Source: Gammaproteobacteria bacterium (GTDB lineage: Bacteria; Pseudomonadota; Gammaproteobacteria; Xanthomonadales; Xanthomonadaceae). From it: DNA of 7,671 nucleotides. The notes beneath the pieces are model-generated. The model worked only from the letters and a program-made list of their open reading frames with translations, did no database searches and was not told where the DNA came from. The stretch spans positions 1 to 7,671 of the forward strand of contig JAUIJO010000156.1 in NCBI GenBank assembly GCA_030431185.1, in the 5' to 3' direction. Both the position numbers and the translations under genes were made by a program. This document shows, piece by piece, positions 6,447 through 7,671 of this stretch; positions within the stretch are counted from its first letter, which is position 1; every line of letters starts with the position of its first letter.

Positions 6447-6938
6447 ATGACGACGACCATCCGCCGCGCCACCCTGGACGACCTCGACCGCGTCGCGCCG
6501 CTGTTCGATGCCTACCGGCGGTTCTACGGCCAGCCGGGCGATCTGGCGCGCGCGCGCGACTTCCTGCGCGAGCGCCTGGACAAGCACCAGTCGGTGGTGA
6601 TCCTGGCCGAGCTCGAGGGCGAGGTCCTGGGCTTCACCCAGCTGTATCCGATGTATTCCTCGGTGCAGACCGCGCCGGTGTTCATCCTCAACGACCTGTA
6701 CGTGGCCGAACGCGTGCGACGCTGCGGCGTCGGCCGCCTGCTGCTCGACTCGGCCTCGGTCGCGGCGGGCGCGGCCGGCGGCGCCCGCCTGATGCTGGAG
6801 ACCGCCCGGGACAACGCGCCCGCGCGCGCCCTCTACCGGGCCGCCGGTTGGCGGGAGGACGAATCGCAGTGGTACAGCCTGCCGCTGCAGGCGGCGACGG
6901 CCGCGCCAGGCACCGACGGCGACCGGAGCCTTCATTGA
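6447..6938 (+). CDS. GNAT-family N-acetyltransferase, substrate unknown
   Basis: A 163-residue single-domain acetyltransferase. The family moves an acetyl group from acetyl-CoA to an amine on a small molecule or protein. The N-terminus TIRRATLDDLDRVAPLF (4-20) is the typical first strand and helix. Motif A, with strand LNDLYVAERVRRCGVG at 81-96, carries the acetyl-CoA pyrophosphate loop RRCGVG. The segment LMLETARDNAPARALYRAAG (115-134) is the typical motif B ending. The substrate cannot be read from sequence. The ATG at 6447 has AGGGG 4 bases upstream and begins the domain directly; another in-frame ATG at 6426 would add 7 residues. It ends 13 bases before the GT41 gene, so the two are probably co-transcribed. 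The C-terminal 15 residues are low in complexity and outside the domain. Confidence 0.9.
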   Translation: MTTTIRRATLDDLDRVAPLFDAYRRFYGQPGDLARARDFLRERLDKHQSVVILAELEGEVLGFTQLYPMYSSVQTAPVFILNDLYVAERVRRCGVGRLLLDSASVAAGAAGGARLMLETARDNAPARALYRAAGWREDESQWYSLPLQAATAAPGTDGDRSLH

Positions 6939-6951
6939 TCGCGCCCCCACC

Positions 6952-7671
6952 ATGAGCACGCCACTGCCGCCCGGCGATCCCCGACTGCAGGCACGCGCCC
7001 GCGTCCGGGGGGAACCCGGCAATGCAATGGCCTGGATCGTGCTGGGGGACGTCGAGCTCGAGGCGGGCGACGCACGCGCCGGCGAAGCCGCCTGCCGACA
7101 GGCGCTGGCGCTCGCGCCCGGCCATCCCGAAGCGCTGGCCCGGCTGGGGCGCGCCCAGTCCATGCAGGGCCAGCATCGGGAGGCCGCGGCCAGCCTGCGC
7201 GCCGCCGCCGCCAATGCCCCGGGCCATCCCGGCATCCAGGTGTGGCTGGCGCACGTGCTGGAGGATGTCGACGAGGCGGAGGCCGCCGCCGAAGCCTATG
7301 CCCGCGCCCACTCGCTGGCCCCCGGCGAACCCCAGCTCGCCGCCTACCTGCTGGCCTGGCGACGGAAGCTCTGCGACTGGCGCGACCTGGAAAGCCTCGC
7401 GACGCAGGTGCGCGATGCCGTACGCCAGGGTCGCGCCGCCATCGAACCGTTCGCCTTCCTCAGCGAAGACAGCACGCCCGCCGAACAACTCCAATGCGCG
7501 CGGCTGCGTGCCGCCCCGATCGCCCGGCACGTCCATCCCCTGCCCCCCGCGCCGACGCCCCGCGCCCCGGGGCCGCCTCGCATCGGCTTCCTCTCCAATG
7601 GCTTCGGCGCGCACCCGACCGGCTTGCTGACGGTCGCGTTGTTCGAGGCGCTCAAGGCCACCCGGCCGGGT
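6952..7671 (+). CDS. TPR-containing GT41 glycosyltransferase (SPINDLY / O-GlcNAc transferase family), N-terminal part, truncated by the window edge
   Basis: 240 codons are visible and the frame stays open to the edge. Three TPR-like units lie at about residues 24-57, 58-91 and 92-125, each ending in an APGH or APGE turn. A linker region and then the start of the catalytic domain follow, with RIGFLSNGFGAHPTGLLTVA at 210-229. This segment closely matches, from memory, the X. campestris OGT homologue XcOGT (XCC0866) studied by crystallography. His221 corresponds to XcOGT His218, a proposed catalytic residue. Family members transfer a sugar, GlcNAc from UDP-GlcNAc in the classic case, to Ser or Thr of cytoplasmic proteins; plant SPINDLY uses GDP-fucose, so donor and target are inferred. 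The UDP-binding half lies outside the window. No good ribosome binding site precedes the ATG, so translation may depend on the GNAT gene 13 bases upstream. Confidence 0.9.
   Translation, partial: MSTPLPPGDPRLQARARVRGEPGNAMAWIVLGDVELEAGDARAGEAACRQALALAPGHPEALARLGRAQSMQGQHREAAASLRAAAANAPGHPGIQVWLAHVLEDVDEAEAAAEAYARAHSLAPGEPQLAAYLLAWRRKLCDWRDLESLATQVRDAVRQGRAAIEPFAFLSEDSTPAEQLQCARLRAAPIARHVHPLPPAPTPRAPGPPRIGFLSNGFGAHPTGLLTVALFEALKATRPG

Noticed and set aside
6548..6560. Run of alternating GC in the GNAT gene
   Set aside because: It encodes the ordinary Leu-Ala-Arg-Ala-Arg stretch in GC-rich codon use, and nothing suggests a functional repeat.

Overview
The window is GC-rich chromosomal DNA (roughly 70% by eye) carrying a conserved gammaproteobacterial housekeeping locus. 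Gene content, gene order and protein details point to the Xanthomonadaceae (Lysobacter, Luteimonas or Xanthomonas relatives). The strongest taxonomic pointer is the last gene, whose sequence closely resembles, from memory, the O-GlcNAc-transferase homologue of Xanthomonas campestris. No mobile element, CRISPR array or obviously foreign segment is visible.

Left half, minus strand, read from right to left (3701 to 1): a secreted tetratricopeptide-repeat protein in the position of Pseudomonas LbcA; lolB (outer-membrane lipoprotein receptor); ispE (isoprenoid precursor kinase); a tRNA-Gln(TTG); and the first 34 codons of prs (PRPP synthetase), which runs off the left edge. The genes are packed like an operon. 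The TPR gene and lolB share an ATGA, lolB and ispE are separated by one base, and ispE stops 7 bases before the tRNA.

Centre: a 181-bp divergent intergenic region (3702-3882) should hold the promoters for both directions. It contains a perfect 15-bp CCGGGC/GCCCGG inverted repeat abutting a TAGAAT -10 candidate for the rightward genes.

Right half, plus strand: hemA (glutamyl-tRNA reductase, first committed step of haem synthesis), prfA (peptide release factor 1), a GNAT acetyltransferase, and the first 240 codons of a TPR plus GT41 glycosyltransferase (SPINDLY/OGT family), cut by the right edge. The usual prfA partner prmC is not present. An imperfect inverted repeat built on GGGAATCG spans the 3' end of hemA and the hemA-prfA gap.

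The known genes serve core functions: lipoprotein export, isoprenoid, nucleotide and haem precursors, glutamine decoding and translation termination. The best leads for something less ordinary are the OGT homologue with its GNAT neighbour, the apparently non-lipidated LbcA-like protein, and the repeat at the hemA 3' end. I see no wholly new multi-gene system here.
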